A stretch of DNA of 64,000 nucleotides from Erwinia sp. E602 (GCF_018141005.1 NZ_CP046582.1:3968001-4032000); one strand, 5' to 3'. Shown: positions 38,375-51,100, counted from the stretch's first letter. Numbers and translations are program-made. Notes: a model not told the origin generated them from the letters alone.

Positions 38375-39433
38375 TTAGCGCGCGGCCTTACTGACTTCAG
38401 CCGCCACGCGCTCTGTTGCGTCGGGGATCGCCACCGCGCGGGCTTTTTCAGCCATCTGCAGCAGCGTGACCCGATCCCAGCCCGCCAGCGTATCCGCCAC
38501 GGTTGCCGCGGTGAACTGCGGCTGTTCATAAATTCTGGCGGCGCCGGCCTGCTCCAGCGGCAGCGCGTTCCAGTACTGCTGACGGTCTTTGTGCTGGAAC
38601 GGCACGAAGATCGCCGGCAGGCCGGCGGCGGCCACCTCACTGACGGTCAGCGCGCCGGAGCGGCAGACGATCACGTCAGCCCAGGCATAGGCGCTGGCCA
38701 TATCGTCAATAAACTCGGCCACCCGATGGCCGTTCTGGCCCAGCCGCTGGTACTCGGCGTTGACGCTGTCCAGCGATCCTTTGCCGACCTGGTGCCACAG
38801 GGTAATCTGCTCACCCAGCAGCGCGGCGACCTGCGGCAGCGTCTGGTTGAGCACCCGTGCCCCCTGGCTGCCGCCGATCACCAGCACACGGGTCGGGCCG
38901 CTGCGCCCGGCCAGCCGTTCGGCCGGCAGCGGCAGCGCCAGCACGTCGGTACGCACCGGGTTGCCAACCACGTCGGCATGCGGGAAGGCTCCGGGAAACG
39001 CCTGCATCACTTTGGTAGCAATCTTTGCCAGCCACTTGTTAGTCAGCCCGGCGATGCCGTTCTGCTCATGCAGCACCACCGGCACACCGCAGCTCCACGC
39101 CGCCAGCCCGCCGGGGCCGGAAACGTAGCCACCCATGCCCAGCACCACGTCCGGCTGCCAGGCCTTAATGATCGCCCGCGCCTGCCGCCACGCGTTGAAG
39201 ATGCGCAGCGGCGCCATCAGCTGGGCCTTCAGCCCTTTGCCGCGCAGGCCGCTGATGCGAATAAAATCAATGTCGATTCCGTGTTTTGGCACTAAATCCG
39301 CTTCCATCCGGTCAGCGGTTCCAAGCCAGCGTACCTGCCAGCCCTGCGCCATCAGATGGTGTGCTACCGCCAGCCCGGGGAACACGTGCCCGCCGGTTCC
39401 GCCAGCCATCACCATCAGTCGCTTTGCACTCAT
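38375..39433 (-). CDS. murG: Lipid II synthase MurG (GlcNAc transferase)
   Basis: 352 residues. Peripheral inner-membrane glycosyltransferase GT28: [21 protein letters not shown] with the first glycine loop, [15 protein letters not shown] the second, and the donor-site [35 protein letters not shown]. Transfers GlcNAc onto lipid I. Three bases separate it from ftsW. Confidence 0.98.
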   Translation of the reverse strand: MSAKRLMVMAGGTGGHVFPGLAVAHHLMAQGWQVRWLGTADRMEADLVPKHGIDIDFIRISGLRGKGLKAQLMAPLRIFNAWRQARAIIKAWQPDVVLGMGGYVSGPGGLAAWSCGVPVVLHEQNGIAGLTNKWLAKIATKVMQAFPGAFPHADVVGNPVRTDVLALPLPAERLAGRSGPTRVLVIGGSQGARVLNQTLPQVAALLGEQITLWHQVGKGSLDSVNAEYQRLGQNGHRVAEFIDDMASAYAWADVIVCRSGALTVSEVAAAGLPAIFVPFQHKDRQQYWNALPLEQAGAARIYEQPQFTAATVADTLAGWDRVTLLQMAEKARAVAIPDATERVAAEVSKAAR

Positions 39434-39436
39434 CGA

Positions 39437-40657
39437 CTACCCTCGCGTAAACGCCTGGGCCTTGGCCAGACGCGTCTCATAATCAATACGTAACAAAAAC
39501 ACGATGGCGGTCGACATAATAATCAGACTCGAACCACCGTAACTGATCAGCGGCAACGTCAGGCCTTTGGTCGGCAACATCCCGGCCGCGGCACCGACGT
39601 TAACCAGCGCCTGGAAGCTGAACCACACGCCAATTGAGCAGGCGAGAAAGCCGGCAAAACGCTGATCGATCTCTAAAGCGCGGCGTCCGATGGACATCGC
39701 GCGAAAAGCGACGAAGAATACCATTAACAACGCCAAAACCACACCGATATAACCCAGTTCCTCACCGAGAATGGAGAAGATAAAATCGGTGTGCGCTTCC
39801 GGTAAATATTCCAGTTTTTGCACCGAATTTCCCAGCCCCTGCCCCCAGAATTCGCCGCGGCCAAAGGCCATCAGCGACTGGGTTAACTGGTAGCCGCTGC
39901 CGAACGGATCTTCCCAGGGATCGAGGAATGAGGTGACGCGGCGCATACGGTAAGGTTCGGCCACGATCAGCAGGCAAACCGCAAAAATTCCCGAGCCGAT
40001 AATCGCCAGGAACTGCCACAGTTTCGCTCCGGCCAGGAACAGCATCGCCAGCGTGGTGACGAACAGCACCACCACCGTACCCAGATCGGGCTGCGCCAGC
40101 AGCAGTACCGCCAGCACCACCATCACGCCCATCGGTTTACAGAAGCCCCAAAAGTTCTGACGCACCTCTTCCACCTTGCGCACCAGATAGCTGGCGAGGT
40201 AACAGAACAGCGACAGTTTCGACAGCTCGGCGGGCTGAATACGCAGCGGGCCAAGTGCGATCCAGCGCGATGCGCCGTTAACCGAGCTACCGACCAGCAG
40301 CACCACCAGCAGCATCGCCACCGTCACCAGCAGCATCACGTTGCTGTAGCGTTGCCAGAAATCCATCGGGATGCGCAGGGTGACCAGCGCCATGCCGAAT
40401 GCCAGCAGGATGTAGAACGCATCGCGCTTGGCAAAGTAGAACGGGTCGTCGTTCAGGCGCTGCCCGACCGGCATCGACGCCGACGTCACCATTACAAAGC
40501 CGACGATCGCCAGGCCAAAGGTCAGCCACAGCAGCGTCCGGTCGTACAACACCATCGAGTTGGTGTCGCTCTCCCGCGTGCCCATCACCCAGCCTTTTAT
40601 GCGGCTGGTAAGGCCACCGGCCAGGTATCCTGCGAAGCTCAGACCCGGTACGCGCAT
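39437..40657 (-). CDS. ftsW: SEDS-family peptidoglycan polymerase FtsW
   Basis: 406 residues with ten membrane helices. [24 protein letters not shown] starts the SEDS core; [21 protein letters not shown] and [20 protein letters not shown] with [16 protein letters not shown] are its signature loops. Partner of FtsI in septal wall synthesis. Start overlaps the murD stop by one base. Confidence 0.97.
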   Translation of the reverse strand: MRVPGLSFAGYLAGGLTSRIKGWVMGTRESDTNSMVLYDRTLLWLTFGLAIVGFVMVTSASMPVGQRLNDDPFYFAKRDAFYILLAFGMALVTLRIPMDFWQRYSNVMLLVTVAMLLVVLLVGSSVNGASRWIALGPLRIQPAELSKLSLFCYLASYLVRKVEEVRQNFWGFCKPMGVMVVLAVLLLAQPDLGTVVVLFVTTLAMLFLAGAKLWQFLAIIGSGIFAVCLLIVAEPYRMRRVTSFLDPWEDPFGSGYQLTQSLMAFGRGEFWGQGLGNSVQKLEYLPEAHTDFIFSILGEELGYIGVVLALLMVFFVAFRAMSIGRRALEIDQRFAGFLACSIGVWFSFQALVNVGAAAGMLPTKGLTLPLISYGGSSLIIMSTAIVFLLRIDYETRLAKAQAFTRG

Positions 40658-41973
40658 CAGCCTGCCTCCCGCGCCAGCTGAGCGAACAGGTCGCCACGCT
40701 GTTCAAAGTTCTTAAACTGATCGAGGCTGGCACAGGCCGGCGACAGCAGTACCATATCGCCAGGCTGAACCTGAGAGGCAATCTGCTGCACCGCTTCAGC
40801 CAGCGTGTCGGTCCGGGTGGCAATCTCCGGGCGCAGCGCGGCCAGTTCAGCACCGTCGCGGCCAAAGCAGAAGGTGCGCACGCGATCCCCCTGCAGATAG
40901 CGGGTCAGCGCGCTGAAGTCGGCAGCTTTGCCGTCCCCGCCCAGCAGTAGCCACAGGGTGCCCTTAATCTGTAAACCATTCAGCGCGGCTTCGGTGCTGC
41001 CGACGTTGGTGGCTTTCGAGTCGTTAATCCAGCGCACGCCGTTGTGTTCATGCACCAGCTGGAAGCGGTGCGGCAGCCCGCCAAAGGTGGTCAGCGCCTT
41101 CAGGCTGCTGGCGCGCGGCAGGCCGACGGCGTCGGCCAGCGCCAGCGCGGCCAGCGCGTTGGTGTAGTTGTGCTGGCCGACCAGGTGCATCTCGGCGGTA
41201 TCCAGCACTTTCTCCCCGCGCGCGCGCAGCCAGACGCTGCCCTGCTGGCGGTTGAGGTGGTAGTCACCGACGTCGACGCCGAAACTGACGCAGCGCGGAT
41301 CGGCACCGCGTACCGGCATGCTCATCGCGTCGTCCGCGTTGACCACGCAGACCGCGGCACCGTCATAAATACGTAACTTGGCGGCGCGATACTGCTGCAT
41401 CCCCAGCGGGTAGCGATCCATATGATCCTCGGTGACGTTGAGGATGGTCGCCGCGGCCGCCTGCAGGCTGGAGGTGGTCTCCAGCTGGAAGCTGGAGAGT
41501 TCCAGCACGTAGAGTTGTGCCGGCTGGGTCAGCAGGGTCAGCGCCGGCAGGCCGATATTGCCGCCCACGCCGACCTGCCAGCCCGCCGCCTTCGCCATCT
41601 CGCCCACCAGGGTAGTAACGGTGCTTTTGCCGTTAGAGCCGGTGATCGCCACGATCGGCGCCTGCGCTTCGCGGCAGAACAGCTCGATATCACCGACGAT
41701 CTCCACGCCGGCATCCTGTGCCGCCGCCAGCGACGGGTGCGCCAGCGCCATGCCAGGGCTGGCGACGATCAGGTCAGCGTTCTGCAGCCAGCCGTCATTT
41801 AACGATCCGAGCCAGCGCTCCACTCCTTTCGGCAGCTTCTCCAGCCCCGGCGGCACGACACGGGTATCCATCACGCGGGGAGTGACTCCCCGCGCTAAAA
41901 AGAAATCAACGCAGGAGAGGCCGGTCAGCCCCAGCCCGATGATGACCACTTTTTTACCCTGATAGTCAGCCAT
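40657..41973 (-). CDS. murD: UDP-N-acetylmuramoylalanine--D-glutamate ligase MurD
   Basis: 438 residues, the E. coli length. [26 protein letters not shown] loop [39 protein letters not shown] and [17 protein letters not shown] are the Mur ligase landmarks. Adds D-Glu to the muropeptide. Confidence 0.98.
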   Translation of the reverse strand: MADYQGKKVVIIGLGLTGLSCVDFFLARGVTPRVMDTRVVPPGLEKLPKGVERWLGSLNDGWLQNADLIVASPGMALAHPSLAAAQDAGVEIVGDIELFCREAQAPIVAITGSNGKSTVTTLVGEMAKAAGWQVGVGGNIGLPALTLLTQPAQLYVLELSSFQLETTSSLQAAAATILNVTEDHMDRYPLGMQQYRAAKLRIYDGAAVCVVNADDAMSMPVRGADPRCVSFGVDVGDYHLNRQQGSVWLRARGEKVLDTAEMHLVGQHNYTNALAALALADAVGLPRASSLKALTTFGGLPHRFQLVHEHNGVRWINDSKATNVGSTEAALNGLQIKGTLWLLLGGDGKAADFSALTRYLQGDRVRTFCFGRDGAELAALRPEIATRTDTLAEAVQQIASQVQPGDMVLLSPACASLDQFKNFEQRGDLFAQLAREAG

Positions 41974-41975
41974 GA

Positions 41976-43058
41976 TTAGCGCACCTTCAGCGTTGCCAGG
42001 CCAATCAGCACCAGCATCAGTGAAATAATCCAGAAGCGCACGATGACTCGTGGTTCCGGCCAGCCTTTCAGCTCATAGTGGTGATGGATCGGCGCCATGC
42101 GGAAAATACGCTGGCCGCGCAGTTTGAACGAGCCGACCTGCAGGATCACCGACAGCGTTTCCACCACAAACACCCCGCCCATGATCACCAGCAGGAACTC
42201 CTGGCGCAGCAGCACGGCGATGGTGCCCAGCGCGCCGCCCAGCGCCAGTGAACCGACGTCACCCATAAACACCTGCGCCGGATAAGTGTTAAACCACAGG
42301 AAGCCCAGCCCGGCCCCGACGATGGCGGTACAGACGATCACCAGCTCGCCGGCATGGCGCAGGTAAGGGATGTGCAGGTATTCGGCGAACTTCACGTTAC
42401 CGGTCGCCCAGGCCACCAGCGCAAAGCCGGCGGCAACGAACACCGTCGGCATAATCGCCAGACCGTCCAGCCCGTCGGTCAGGTTGACCGCGTTACTGGT
42501 GCCGACGATCACAAAGTAGGTCAGCAGCAGGTAGAGCAGGCCAAGCTGCGGCATCACGTCCTTAAAGAACGGCACCACCAGCTGGGTAGCCGGGGTATCT
42601 TTGCCGATGGCATACATGGCGAACGCCACCGCCAGCGCGATCACCGACTGCCAGAAGTATTTCCAGCGGGCAATCAGCCCCTTGGTATCCTTGCGCACCA
42701 CCTTGCGGTAGTCGTCGACGAAGCCGACGATGCCGTAGCCAACCAGCACAAACAGCACGCACCAGACGTACGGATTAGAGGGATAGGCCCACAGCAGCAC
42801 CGAGACGGTAATCGAGAAGAGGATCATAATGCCGCCCATGGTCGGCGTGCCGCGCTTGCTGAAATGCGACTCCGGGCCATCGTTGCGCACCACCTGGCCA
42901 AAGGACATCTGCTGCAGGCGGGCAATCATCCGCGGCCCCATCCACAGTGAGATAAACAGCGCGGTCAGCAGGCTGACAATGGCGCGAAACGTCAGATAGG
43001 AAAAGACGTTAAAGCCGGAATATAAAGAGACCAGATGCTCGGCCAGCCAGACTAACAT
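41976..43058 (-). CDS. mraY: Phospho-MurNAc-pentapeptide translocase MraY
   Basis: 360 residues, ten membrane helices. Makes lipid I. The catalytic Asp motifs [16 protein letters not shown] and [14 protein letters not shown] and the His cluster [13 protein letters not shown] are present. GTPTMGGIM marks the first loop. Overlaps murF by 7 bases. Confidence 0.98.
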   Translation of the reverse strand: MLVWLAEHLVSLYSGFNVFSYLTFRAIVSLLTALFISLWMGPRMIARLQQMSFGQVVRNDGPESHFSKRGTPTMGGIMILFSITVSVLLWAYPSNPYVWCVLFVLVGYGIVGFVDDYRKVVRKDTKGLIARWKYFWQSVIALAVAFAMYAIGKDTPATQLVVPFFKDVMPQLGLLYLLLTYFVIVGTSNAVNLTDGLDGLAIMPTVFVAAGFALVAWATGNVKFAEYLHIPYLRHAGELVIVCTAIVGAGLGFLWFNTYPAQVFMGDVGSLALGGALGTIAVLLRQEFLLVIMGGVFVVETLSVILQVGSFKLRGQRIFRMAPIHHHYELKGWPEPRVIVRFWIISLMLVLIGLATLKVR

Positions 43059-44413
43059 GTGCCTTTCTCCTGTAAGCTGTGTACTACCTGTTCCATCGCG
43101 GCACTGCGGGAACCTTTCACTAATACGGTCATCGTTTTATGTTGTGCCAGCAGCTCGCTGACGCGGGCTGAGAGCGCGGCTTTGTCACTGAAATGTTCAC
43201 CCACGCCGCTGGCATCGCTGATGCCACGGCTGAGCGTGCCCACGCTCAATACTTTGTCGATCCCGGCCAGACGCGCCGCTTCCCCCACCTGACGGTGGCA
43301 CTCGGCGGCCTCATCCCCCAGCTCGCCCATATCGCCCACCACCAGCACGCGGTAGCCCGGCATCTCACCGAGCACCTGTGCAGCGGCGGTCATGGAGCCG
43401 ACGTTGGCGTTGTAGCTGTCATCCAGCAGCAGCTGCTGTTCATTGAGAACAATCGGGAACAGCCGCCCCGGCACCGCCTGCAGCTGGCTCAGCCCGCTTT
43501 GCACCGCGCTGAGCGGAGCACCGACAGAGAGCGACAGTGCGGTAGCGGCCAGCGCGTTGGCAATGTTATGGCGGCCCGGCAGCGGCAGCGTAATCGCCAC
43601 CTCGCCCTGCGGGCTGTGCAGCGTAAAGTGGGTGCCGCGCGGCGAAAAACGCACCTCGCTGGCGTAGAAATCGCTGTCGGCCTGCGCGTCCGGCGAGAAG
43701 CGCCATACCGTTTTACCCTGCAGGCCGGCCTGCCAGTGTGGCCAGTCGTTACTGTCGGCGTTGAGAATGGCGGTGCCGTGCAGCGGCAGGCCGTTAAAGA
43801 TTTCGCCCTTCGCTTTCGCCACGCCGGCCAGCGAGCCAAACCCTTCCAGATGCGCGGCGGCGAGGTTGTTGACCAGCGCCGTTTCCGGGCGGGTCAGTTC
43901 GGTGGTGTACGCGATTTCACCCTGGTGGTTGGCACCCAGTTCGATCACCGCGTACTGGTGTTCGGCGGTCAGGCGCAGCAGGGTCAGCGGCACGCCGATG
44001 TCGTTATTCAGGTTGCCGGCGGTGTAGAGGGTTTCACCACACTGGCGCAGGATCGCGGCGGTCATCTCTTTTACCGAGGTTTTGCCGGAAGAGCCGGTCA
44101 GCGCCACCACGCGGGCAGCGGACTGCTGGCGAACCCAGCCCGCCAGTTGCCCGAGGGCAATGCGGGTGTCGGCCACCACCACCTGTGAGGCGGAAACGGG
44201 TAAGCGCTTACTCACCAGCAGCGCCGCCGAACCGGCGTTCACCGCATCAGCGGCGAAGTCATGGGCGTCGAAGCGTTCGCCCTTCAGGGCGATAAACAGG
44301 CAGCCGGCGGTCACTTTACGCGTGTCGGTGGTCACCGCGTTGACGCTCAGGTCGCCGCCGTGCAGCGTGCCACCGGCGATCTCTGCCAGCTGTTGCAGGG
44401 TAATGGCGATCAT
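43052..44413 (-). CDS. murF: UDP-MurNAc-tripeptide--D-Ala-D-Ala ligase MurF
   Basis: 453 residues. ATP loop [46 protein letters not shown] and [11 protein letters not shown]. Joins the DdlB product to the tripeptide. Overlaps murE by 4 bases. Confidence 0.98.
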   Translation of the reverse strand: MIAITLQQLAEIAGGTLHGGDLSVNAVTTDTRKVTAGCLFIALKGERFDAHDFAADAVNAGSAALLVSKRLPVSASQVVVADTRIALGQLAGWVRQQSAARVVALTGSSGKTSVKEMTAAILRQCGETLYTAGNLNNDIGVPLTLLRLTAEHQYAVIELGANHQGEIAYTTELTRPETALVNNLAAAHLEGFGSLAGVAKAKGEIFNGLPLHGTAILNADSNDWPHWQAGLQGKTVWRFSPDAQADSDFYASEVRFSPRGTHFTLHSPQGEVAITLPLPGRHNIANALAATALSLSVGAPLSAVQSGLSQLQAVPGRLFPIVLNEQQLLLDDSYNANVGSMTAAAQVLGEMPGYRVLVVGDMGELGDEAAECHRQVGEAARLAGIDKVLSVGTLSRGISDASGVGEHFSDKAALSARVSELLAQHKTMTVLVKGSRSAAMEQVVHSLQEKGTC

Positions 44414-45897
44414 GCCAGCACCCCCAGCAGCCGCGCTACGGTAGCGCGGTCGGAGTAGTCAAAGCGCTGGCTGCCGACGATCTGATAATCCTCATGGCCT
44501 TTACCGGCCACCAGCACGATATCGCCCTCCTGCGCCTGCATCACCGCGTGGGTGACCGCCTGCGCGCGCCCCGGCATCGCCAGCGCGCGGCCGGGGTCGA
44601 GCAGGCCGCTCAGCACGTCGGCGATGATCGCCGCCGGATCTTCGCTCCTCGGGTTGTCGTCGGTGACCACCACCACGTCAGCAAACTGTTCGGCAATCGC
44701 CCCCATCAGTGGACGTTTGCCTTTATCACGGTCGCCGCCGCAGCCAAACAGGCACCAGAGTTTACCGGTGCAGTGCAGGCGTGCCGCCGCCAGCGCTTTT
44801 TCCAGCGCGTCCGGCGTATGGGCGTAATCAACCACCACCGTCGGTTTGCCGGGGGCGCTGAAGACTTCCATCCGCCCGGTAACCGGCTGCAGCTGGCCGG
44901 CGGTCGCCACCAGCGCTGCCAGCGGGTAATCCAGCGCCAGCAGGGTGCCCAGCGCCACCAGCAGGTTGCTGACGTTGAAGGCGCCCATCAGGCGGCTCTC
45001 AATGGTGGCGTCGCCCCAGTTTGAGCTGAAGGCGACGGTCGCGCCGCCGTCGTGATAGTCCACGGCGGTGGCCTTCAGCCAGCGGCCATGACAGCCCGGC
45101 TGCAGGTTATCTTCCATAGTGACGGCTACCGCATCCGGCAGCTTGCTCAGCCAGCGGCGCCCCACTTCATCGTCGGCGTTGATAATCGCCTGGCCGACCT
45201 GGTGTTCGGCAAACAGCAGCCATTTGGCGGCTTCATAACCGGCCATATCGCCGTGATAGTCGAGGTGATCGCGGCTGAGGTTGGTAAAGGCAGCGGCGGC
45301 AAACGGCAGCGCCGCCACGCGGTGCTGCACCAGGCCGTGAGAGGAGACCTCCATCGCGGCCAGAGTCGCCCCCTGTTCTGCCAGCGACGCCAGCAGATGC
45401 TGCACGTCGACCGCAGAGCCGGTGGTGTTCTCCGCCGGCGTCAGCTGGCCGTACAGGCCGTTGCCGACGGTGCCCATCACCGCGCCGGTTTCTCCCAGCA
45501 GCTGCGCCCACTGTGCCAGCAGCTGGGTGGTGGTGGTTTTCCCGTTGGTCCCGGTAACGCCCACCAGCTTCAGTTTATCGCCCGGCTGGTCATAAAAGCG
45601 CCCGGCCAGGGCAGACAGGCGCTGGGAGAGCTGGGCCAGATAAATCACCGGCACGCCGTGCATCTCAACCACATCGCCATCGCTGGCCGCGCCTTCCGCT
45701 TCGGCCAGCACCGCCGCCACGCCCTGGGCAATGGCCTGCGGGATAAAACGGCGGCCGTCTGCCGCGTGCCCTTTAATCGCCACAAACAGATCGCCGGCAG
45801 CCGCCGCGCGGCTGTCCAGAATCATGTCACGCAGCGGGTGCGCTGGCAGACCAGGCACCCATGGAGCCAGTAAGTCGCGCAGGTTACGATCGGTCAC
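44410..45897 (-). CDS. murE: UDP-MurNAc-L-Ala-D-Glu--meso-DAP ligase MurE
   Basis: 495 residues, the E. coli length. ATP loop [44 protein letters not shown] and the DAP-selecting motif [11 protein letters not shown], so the third residue of the peptide is meso-diaminopimelate, as in other Gram-negatives. Overlaps ftsI by 14 bases. Confidence 0.98.
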   Translation of the reverse strand: MTDRNLRDLLAPWVPGLPAHPLRDMILDSRAAAAGDLFVAIKGHAADGRRFIPQAIAQGVAAVLAEAEGAASDGDVVEMHGVPVIYLAQLSQRLSALAGRFYDQPGDKLKLVGVTGTNGKTTTTQLLAQWAQLLGETGAVMGTVGNGLYGQLTPAENTTGSAVDVQHLLASLAEQGATLAAMEVSSHGLVQHRVAALPFAAAAFTNLSRDHLDYHGDMAGYEAAKWLLFAEHQVGQAIINADDEVGRRWLSKLPDAVAVTMEDNLQPGCHGRWLKATAVDYHDGGATVAFSSNWGDATIESRLMGAFNVSNLLVALGTLLALDYPLAALVATAGQLQPVTGRMEVFSAPGKPTVVVDYAHTPDALEKALAAARLHCTGKLWCLFGCGGDRDKGKRPLMGAIAEQFADVVVVTDDNPRSEDPAAIIADVLSGLLDPGRALAMPGRAQAVTHAVMQAQEGDIVLVAGKGHEDYQIVGSQRFDYSDRATVARLLGVLA

Positions 45898-47650
45898 TCG
45901 ATCCCTCTTTCTTGTTAGTTACAATCTCGTTCTTTTCCGGGGTGGTGAGAGCATCCGGCTCGACGTTCATGGTGCGCAGCACGCCGCCCATAATCGCGCC
46001 AAATACCGGTGCAGAAACCGCACCACCGTAATATTTACCCGCCTGGGGATCGTTAATCACCACCACCAGCGCAAAACGAGGATTGCTGGCCGGCGCTACG
46101 CCGGCGGTGTAAGCAATGTATTTGTTCACGTACTTGCCGTCCGGCCCGACCTTCTTCGCGGTACCGGTTTTAATCGCGATGCGATAGCCCTTAATCGCCG
46201 CTTTTACGCCGCCGCCGCCCGGCAGCGCCACGCTCTCCATCATGTGCATGACGGTGCGCACCGTGGCTTCCGGGAAGGCGCGTTGACCCGCCACCGGCGG
46301 GTCAACTTTGGTAATCGACAGCGGGCGATAGATGCCATAGCTGCCAATGGTTGCATAGACTCGCGCTAGCTGTAACGGCGTTACCATTAGCCCGTAGCCG
46401 AAAGAGAAGGTGGCCCTCTCTATGTCAGACCACCGTTGTTTTTGAGGATATAAGCCACTGCTTTCTCCGACCAACCCCAAATTGGTCGCTTTGCCCAGGC
46501 CAAAGTGAGAGTAAGTTTCTACTAACGCACTGGAGGGCATCGCTAACGCCAGCCGAGAAACCCCGACGTTAGACGACTTCTGTAGCACCCCGGTCAGGGT
46601 GAGTTCACTGTAACGCGCCACGTCTTTGATCTCGTGGCCATTAATTCGGTAAGGTACGGTGTTCAGTACGCTGTTTTCACGCACCACGCCGCGCTCCAGC
46701 GCGGTCATCACCACCATCGGCTTAACCGTCGAACCCGGTTCGAAGATGTCGGTGATCGCGCGGTTACGCATCACGTCTTTGGTGGTGCCGGTGAGATTAT
46801 TCGGGTTGTAGGCCGGGCTGTTGGCCATCGCCAGCACTTCGCCGGTATTGACATCAACCAGCACCGCGGTACCCGATTCAGCCTTGTTAAAGGCCACCGC
46901 GTTGTTCAGTTCACGGTACACCTGCGCCTGCAGGCGTTCGTCAATGCTCAGCGCCAGGTTGTGTGCCGCCTGGCTGTCAACGGAGGAGATATCCTCGATT
47001 ACGCGGCCGTAGCGGTCTTTACGCACGGTACGTTCACCAGGCTGGCCGGTCAGCCACTTATCGAAGCTCTTCTCAACGCCTTCAATGCCCTGGCCATCAA
47101 TATTGGTAAAGCCGATCAGGTGAGAGGTCACCTGACCGGCCGGGTAGTAGCGACGGGACTCTTCACGCAGATAAATGCCCGGCAGCTTGAGCTTCTTGAT
47201 GTAGTCGCCAATCGCCGGGTTGACCTGACGGGCCAGATAGACAAAGCGCCCGTCAGGGTTGGCATTGACGCGGGCGGCCAGCTGGTCGAGAGGAATGGAG
47301 AGCGCGTCCGACAGCGCTTTCCAGCGGCTGTCGAGCGTCACGCCGCCCTTCTGGTGCAGCTCCTTCGGATCGGCCCAGATGGCGTTAACCGGCACGCTGA
47401 CCGCCAGCGGGCGGCCGGCACGATCGCTGATCATGCCGCGTGAGGTCGGTACGGCCTGCACGCGCAGCGAACGCATGTCACCTTCACGCACCAGCCGTTC
47501 AGGATTAATCACCTGCAGATACGCCGCGCGGGCCAACAGCCCGACCAGCGCCAGTAAAATACAGCCACACAGCAACGCAAAACGCCAGCTAACAAAGCTG
47601 GCCTGATCTTCCGTGCGTTTCGACTTCTGCGTCTTGGTTGCGGCTCTCAT
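45884..47650 (-). CDS. ftsI: Septal peptidoglycan transpeptidase FtsI (PBP3)
   Basis: 588 residues, the E. coli length. One membrane helix ([22 protein letters not shown]), pedestal domain, then the transpeptidase domain with active-site Ser in EPGSTVKPM near residue 307, SSN in [12 protein letters not shown] and KTGT in [15 protein letters not shown]. Target of cephalexin and aztreonam. Fifteen bases after ftsL. Confidence 0.98.
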   Translation of the reverse strand: MRAATKTQKSKRTEDQASFVSWRFALLCGCILLALVGLLARAAYLQVINPERLVREGDMRSLRVQAVPTSRGMISDRAGRPLAVSVPVNAIWADPKELHQKGGVTLDSRWKALSDALSIPLDQLAARVNANPDGRFVYLARQVNPAIGDYIKKLKLPGIYLREESRRYYPAGQVTSHLIGFTNIDGQGIEGVEKSFDKWLTGQPGERTVRKDRYGRVIEDISSVDSQAAHNLALSIDERLQAQVYRELNNAVAFNKAESGTAVLVDVNTGEVLAMANSPAYNPNNLTGTTKDVMRNRAITDIFEPGSTVKPMVVMTALERGVVRENSVLNTVPYRINGHEIKDVARYSELTLTGVLQKSSNVGVSRLALAMPSSALVETYSHFGLGKATNLGLVGESSGLYPQKQRWSDIERATFSFGYGLMVTPLQLARVYATIGSYGIYRPLSITKVDPPVAGQRAFPEATVRTVMHMMESVALPGGGGVKAAIKGYRIAIKTGTAKKVGPDGKYVNKYIAYTAGVAPASNPRFALVVVINDPQAGKYYGGAVSAPVFGAIMGGVLRTMNVEPDALTTPEKNEIVTNKKEGSSDRS

Positions 47651-47665
47651 TGAGTCCGGATTTCC

Positions 47666-47986
47666 TTATTGTTCAACCACAATGTGTTCCTGCGAAGGAT
47701 CAACATGCTGCATTTGAAGTTTCTCCGTTGACGTGCGTTCCACCCGGCTGTGATCGCCCAGGGCGTTCTCTTCCAGGATCAGGTTGCGCCATTCGATATC
47801 CAGCGCATCCCGTTCCAGCACCAGCTGTTCGCGCTGCGCGGTCAGCAGGCGCGTTTTATGAGCGGTGGTCACCACCAGCACTGAGGAAACCAGCACCGCG
47901 ATCAGCAGGATCAGCGGGATCTTAGCGTGGCGAAGGATATCGCCGCCGATCACGCCGGGCAGGCTGTGCCGCTCATTACCGATCAT
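47666..47986 (-). CDS. ftsL: Cell division protein FtsL (short N-terminus)
   Basis: 106 residues against 121 in E. coli. One membrane helix ([21 protein letters not shown]) and a periplasmic coiled coil ([40 protein letters not shown]) that is nearly identical to E. coli. The difference is all in the cytoplasmic tail, which is only about 22 residues. The ATG overlaps the rsmH stop (ATGA), the same junction as in E. coli, so the shortening looks like an internal loss after the start and not a misplaced start. Confidence 0.96.
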   Translation of the reverse strand: MIGNERHSLPGVIGGDILRHAKIPLILLIAVLVSSVLVVTTAHKTRLLTAQREQLVLERDALDIEWRNLILEENALGDHSRVERTSTEKLQMQHVDPSQEHIVVEQ

Positions 47987-48924
47987 GCTGAGGTCCTCTC
48001 CGCAATGCGCAGCACGGAACTGCGCGCGCGTGGGTTCTCAGCGACTTCCGCTTCACCCGGCATCATTTTGCCCAGCGCCTTAAGGTAACGCCCGCCCAGC
48101 TTGCTAAGCTGCTCTTCGGTCATCGGCAGGCCATGTGGCACCTGCGGCCCGCGGCTCTGTTCACGCATAAAGCGCTTCACAATGCGGTCTTCCAGCGAGT
48201 GGAAGCTGATCACCGACAGGCGTCCCTCGGGTGCCAGCGCGGTTAATGCGCCCTTCAGCGCCCGCTCGATCTCTTCCAGCTCGCTGTTGACCCAGATTCG
48301 AATGGCCTGGAAGCTGCGGGTGGCAGGATGCTTAAATTTGTCTTTCACCGGCGTGGCAACGTAAATCACATCGGCCAGCTCTTTGGTGCGCGTCATCGGC
48401 TGCTCGCGGTTGCGTTCAACAATGGCGCGGGCAATACGTTTGGCAAAGCGCTCCTCGCCGAAGGTTTTCAGCACAAATGCGATATCGCTTTCGTCAGCCT
48501 GCAGCAGCCATTCGGCGGCAGACTGGCCGCGGGTCGGGTCCATACGCATATCCAGCGGGCCGTCGCGCATAAACGAGAAGCCGCGCTCGGCGTCATCCAG
48601 CTGCGGCGAAGAGACGCCTAAATCCAGCAGGATACCGTCGATCTTGCCGGACAAACCGCGCTCTTCCATGTACTCCGCCAGCGCAGAAAACGGGCCGTGG
48701 ATAATGCTGAAGCGCGGATCGGTAATCTCAGCCGCGGCGGCAATCGCCTGCGGATCGCGGTCGATTGCGAACAGTTTGCCCTGCTCGCCCAGCTGGGAGA
48801 GGATCAGGCGTGAGTGACCGCCACGCCCGAAGGTGCCGTCAATGTAGATCCCGTCAGACTTCAGGTTGAGGCCGTTTACCGCCTCGTCTAACAGCACGGT
48901 GGTGTGTTTAAAATTATCCTGCAT
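47983..48924 (-). CDS. rsmH: 16S rRNA m4C1402 methyltransferase RsmH
   Basis: 313 residues, the E. coli length. SAM-binding [49 protein letters not shown] and [14 protein letters not shown]4-methylates C1402 in the ribosomal P site. Two bases after mraZ. Confidence 0.98.
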   Translation of the reverse strand: MQDNFKHTTVLLDEAVNGLNLKSDGIYIDGTFGRGGHSRLILSQLGEQGKLFAIDRDPQAIAAAAEITDPRFSIIHGPFSALAEYMEERGLSGKIDGILLDLGVSSPQLDDAERGFSFMRDGPLDMRMDPTRGQSAAEWLLQADESDIAFVLKTFGEERFAKRIARAIVERNREQPMTRTKELADVIYVATPVKDKFKHPATRSFQAIRIWVNSELEEIERALKGALTALAPEGRLSVISFHSLEDRIVKRFMREQSRGPQVPHGLPMTEEQLSKLGGRYLKALGKMMPGEAEVAENPRARSSVLRIAERTSA

Positions 48925-48926
48925 GA

Positions 48927-49385
48927 CTATAGTGACAAATCCTGTAACCGCTCAGACAGCGCCTGCTGAGAGGTGTGCTCTGCGTCAATATCTTCCCTGA
49001 CTTGTTGATACCAGGTCTGTTCATCCCACAGTTCAAATTTGTTGAACTGTCCAACCAGCATCACTTCTTTGGTCAGGTTCGCGTGCTGACGAAGGGTGTT
49101 CGCCAGCAGTAAGCGACCTGCATTATCCATCTGGCATTCGCTTGCATGCCCGAGTAACAGACGCTGAACGCGCCGTTCGGCCGGGATCATGCTGGATAAG
49201 CGAGAGAGCTTTTGTTCAATAATTTCCCATTCGGGCAGGGTGTAAAGCAGCAGACATGGCTGATGGAGGTCAATGGTACAGACCATTTGCCCTTCAGATT
49301 CCCCGATCAGCGTTTCGCGATAGCGCGTTGGCACGGCAAGCCGCCCTTTACTGTCGAGATTGACTAGCGTTGCCCCACGGAACAT
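48927..49385 (-). CDS. mraZ: Transcriptional regulator MraZ
   Basis: 152 residues, the E. coli length. Two AbrB-like halves, each with a DxxxR motif ([16 protein letters not shown] near 10 and [18 protein letters not shown] near 85). Represses its own operon at the repeated boxes upstream. First gene of the dcw cluster. Confidence 0.98.
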   Translation of the reverse strand: MFRGATLVNLDSKGRLAVPTRYRETLIGESEGQMVCTIDLHQPCLLLYTLPEWEIIEQKLSRLSSMIPAERRVQRLLLGHASECQMDNAGRLLLANTLRQHANLTKEVMLVGQFNKFELWDEQTWYQQVREDIDAEHTSQQALSERLQDLSL

Positions 49386-49414
49386 GCCCGTTTTAGTCCC
49401 CCATCGCCCCGGAA

Positions 49415-49439
49415 CTCCACTTTACACCACAAATTCCCA
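49415..49439 (-). promoter_or_regulatory. MraZ box: three TGGnn repeats at 10-bp spacing
   Basis: On the minus strand TGGGA (49435-49439), TGGTG (49425-49429) and TGGAG (49415-49419) follow each other every 10 bases just downstream of the promoter, matching the known MraZ operator of TGGG-type repeats separated by five bases. Two of the three are degenerate at the fourth position. Confidence 0.8.
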
Positions 49440-49446
49440 CCAAAAG

Positions 49447-49476
49447 AGTTTACGAAGGGGAGGAAAACATTGTCAA
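49447..49476 (-). promoter_or_regulatory. mra promoter of the dcw cluster
   Basis: On the minus strand TTGACA (49471-49476), an 18-base spacer and TAAACT (49447-49452), about 62 bases upstream of the mraZ start and directly upstream of the MraZ boxes. This corresponds in position to the main dcw promoter of E. coli. Confidence 0.82.
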
Positions 49477-49900
49477 GCCGCAGGCCTGGCTCATTTTCAT
49501 TATTTCTGCAAAACAGAAAATGCCGAATTAGTTAAAAAAAGCCTTAACCGGCTCAACACATAAAAATAAACTAATGAATAGTGGCAGGAAATTCGTCTGC
49601 AGCGGACGATTGCTCAAATTTATGCCAGTTTAATCGGATAAAAATGAGATCTCCGGCTTTGCGACCCAGGCGGCATTTTAGGTGTTTTCTTAAAATTTGC
49701 CCAGCCTTATGGCAGCAGGCCTCAGCGGCAAGGGCAGAGGCGGGCAGCGGATATATTTTGTGTCCATCCACCCGCGCCGGAAATGACTTTCTTTTACCTG
49801 TTTATACCTATATTTACTAAAAATGCACGTAACCGGTTGCAGCAGAGTTAATAGGAACGGGTTGCCGATAAAATAGGTAACAAAAAGTAATAGTGAGCGA

Positions 49901-49923
49901 AAACAAAGGCAGCCGCAGCTGCC
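49901..49923 (-). terminator. Terminator of cra
   Basis: On the minus strand GGCAGC, TGCG loop, GCTGCC (49908-49923), followed by TTTGTTT (49901-49907), 17 bases after the cra stop. Confidence 0.8.
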
Positions 49924-49939
49924 CTGAGAGGAGGGGGAA

Positions 49940-50959
49940 CTATTGCCCGGACGGGGACTTGCGGTTTAAACGGCCGCGGCGATAAAGATTACGGCGAATT
50001 CGCGTCAGGCCGGGTTTCGGCTTGCGCGGCTCATCCAGACTGGCCAGCACCAGTTCCAGTACCCGTTCAGCCACGTCGCGGTGGCGCTGGCCTACCGCCA
50101 GCACCGGGCACTCAAGGAAGTCGAGCAGCTCATGGTCGCCAAAGGTAGCGATCGCCAGATCCTGCGGCAGCCGCCCTTCCCGCTTCAGCGTCACGTCCAT
50201 CACGCCCTGCAGCAGGCCAAACGAGGTGGTGAACAGCGCCTCCGGCATCGGGTGATCCTGCAGGTAGTTCTCAAACAGCGCCGCCGCCGCGTGGCGTTCG
50301 AAGCTGTTGGCGTAGATAAAATCGATCGGGCGTTCATCGCCCTGCCACGCGTCGCGGAAGCCCATTTCGCGTAAGAAACTGACCGACAGCTCCGGTAGCG
50401 CGCCCACGAACAGCACCGACTTCACCGGCTGGTTACGTAACTCGGCGGCCAGCGCCTGCGCATCATCCTGATCGGCACCGACCACGCTGGTAAAATGCTC
50501 ACGATCCAGCGCACGATCCAGCGCAATAATCGGCAGCGGATCGTTGATCCAGCGCTGATAAAACGGATGCTCCGGCGGCAGCGACGTGGAGACAATAATC
50601 GCATCCACCTGGCGCTGTAACAGATGCTCCACGCAGCGCATTTCGTTGTCGGGCTGGTCTTCTGAGCAGGCGATCAGCAGCTGATAGCCGCGCTGGCGCG
50701 CCTGGCGCTCAAGATAGTTGGCGATGCGGGTATAGCTGGTATTTTCCAGATCGGGGATCACCAGACCGATCGAGCGGGTACGCCCGGCACGCAGGCCTGC
50801 AGCCACCGCGTTGGGGTGGTAATTGTGCTCCCGCACCACCGCCATCACTTTTTCAACGGTTTTATCGCTGACACGATACTGCTTCGCCTTGCCATTTATG
50901 ACGTAGCTGGCCGTCGTGCGCGAAACACCCGCGAGGCGCGCAATTTCATCCAGTTTCAC
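49940..50959 (-). CDS. cra: Catabolite repressor/activator Cra (FruR)
   Basis: 339 residues from a GTG at 50959 ([38 protein letters not shown]), the start also used in E. coli; a longer ATG start is rejected. LacI-family DNA-binding domain followed by a sugar-phosphate-binding core. Fructose 1-phosphate or 1,6-bisphosphate releases it from glycolytic and gluconeogenic operators. The DNA-binding and hinge regions are almost identical to E. coli, so its regulon logic is probably kept; the tail is a few residues longer (NRKSPSGQ). Confidence 0.98.
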   Translation of the reverse strand: MKLDEIARLAGVSRTTASYVINGKAKQYRVSDKTVEKVMAVVREHNYHPNAVAAGLRAGRTRSIGLVIPDLENTSYTRIANYLERQARQRGYQLLIACSEDQPDNEMRCVEHLLQRQVDAIIVSTSLPPEHPFYQRWINDPLPIIALDRALDREHFTSVVGADQDDAQALAAELRNQPVKSVLFVGALPELSVSFLREMGFRDAWQGDERPIDFIYANSFERHAAAALFENYLQDHPMPEALFTTSFGLLQGVMDVTLKREGRLPQDLAIATFGDHELLDFLECPVLAVGQRHRDVAERVLELVLASLDEPRKPKPGLTRIRRNLYRRGRLNRKSPSGQ

Positions 50960-51100
50960 TCTAACCCCACACTTCAGACGCGGTAACGGCGGCAAATAGC
51001 CACATTACGGCTATGGATAACACATTAATACATCTAACCGCAGAAAAGTTTGGCGGGCAACCGCTTTTCACCAGCGACGAGTGCTTTAAGTAAAAAAATA

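Larger units (their letters stand above)
49386..49894. other. Gap between mraZ and cra
   Basis: Apart from the mra promoter and MraZ boxes near mraZ and the cra terminator at the far end, about 400 bases show no supportable gene. Two short overlapping frames on opposite strands (about 49571-49820) have no ribosome site or recognisable content. Confidence 0.5.

Noticed and set aside
49571..49820. Two overlapping 66- and 79-codon ORFs on opposite strands between mraZ and cra
   Set aside because: No ribosome sites, no family resemblance; the region is ordinary intergenic DNA.
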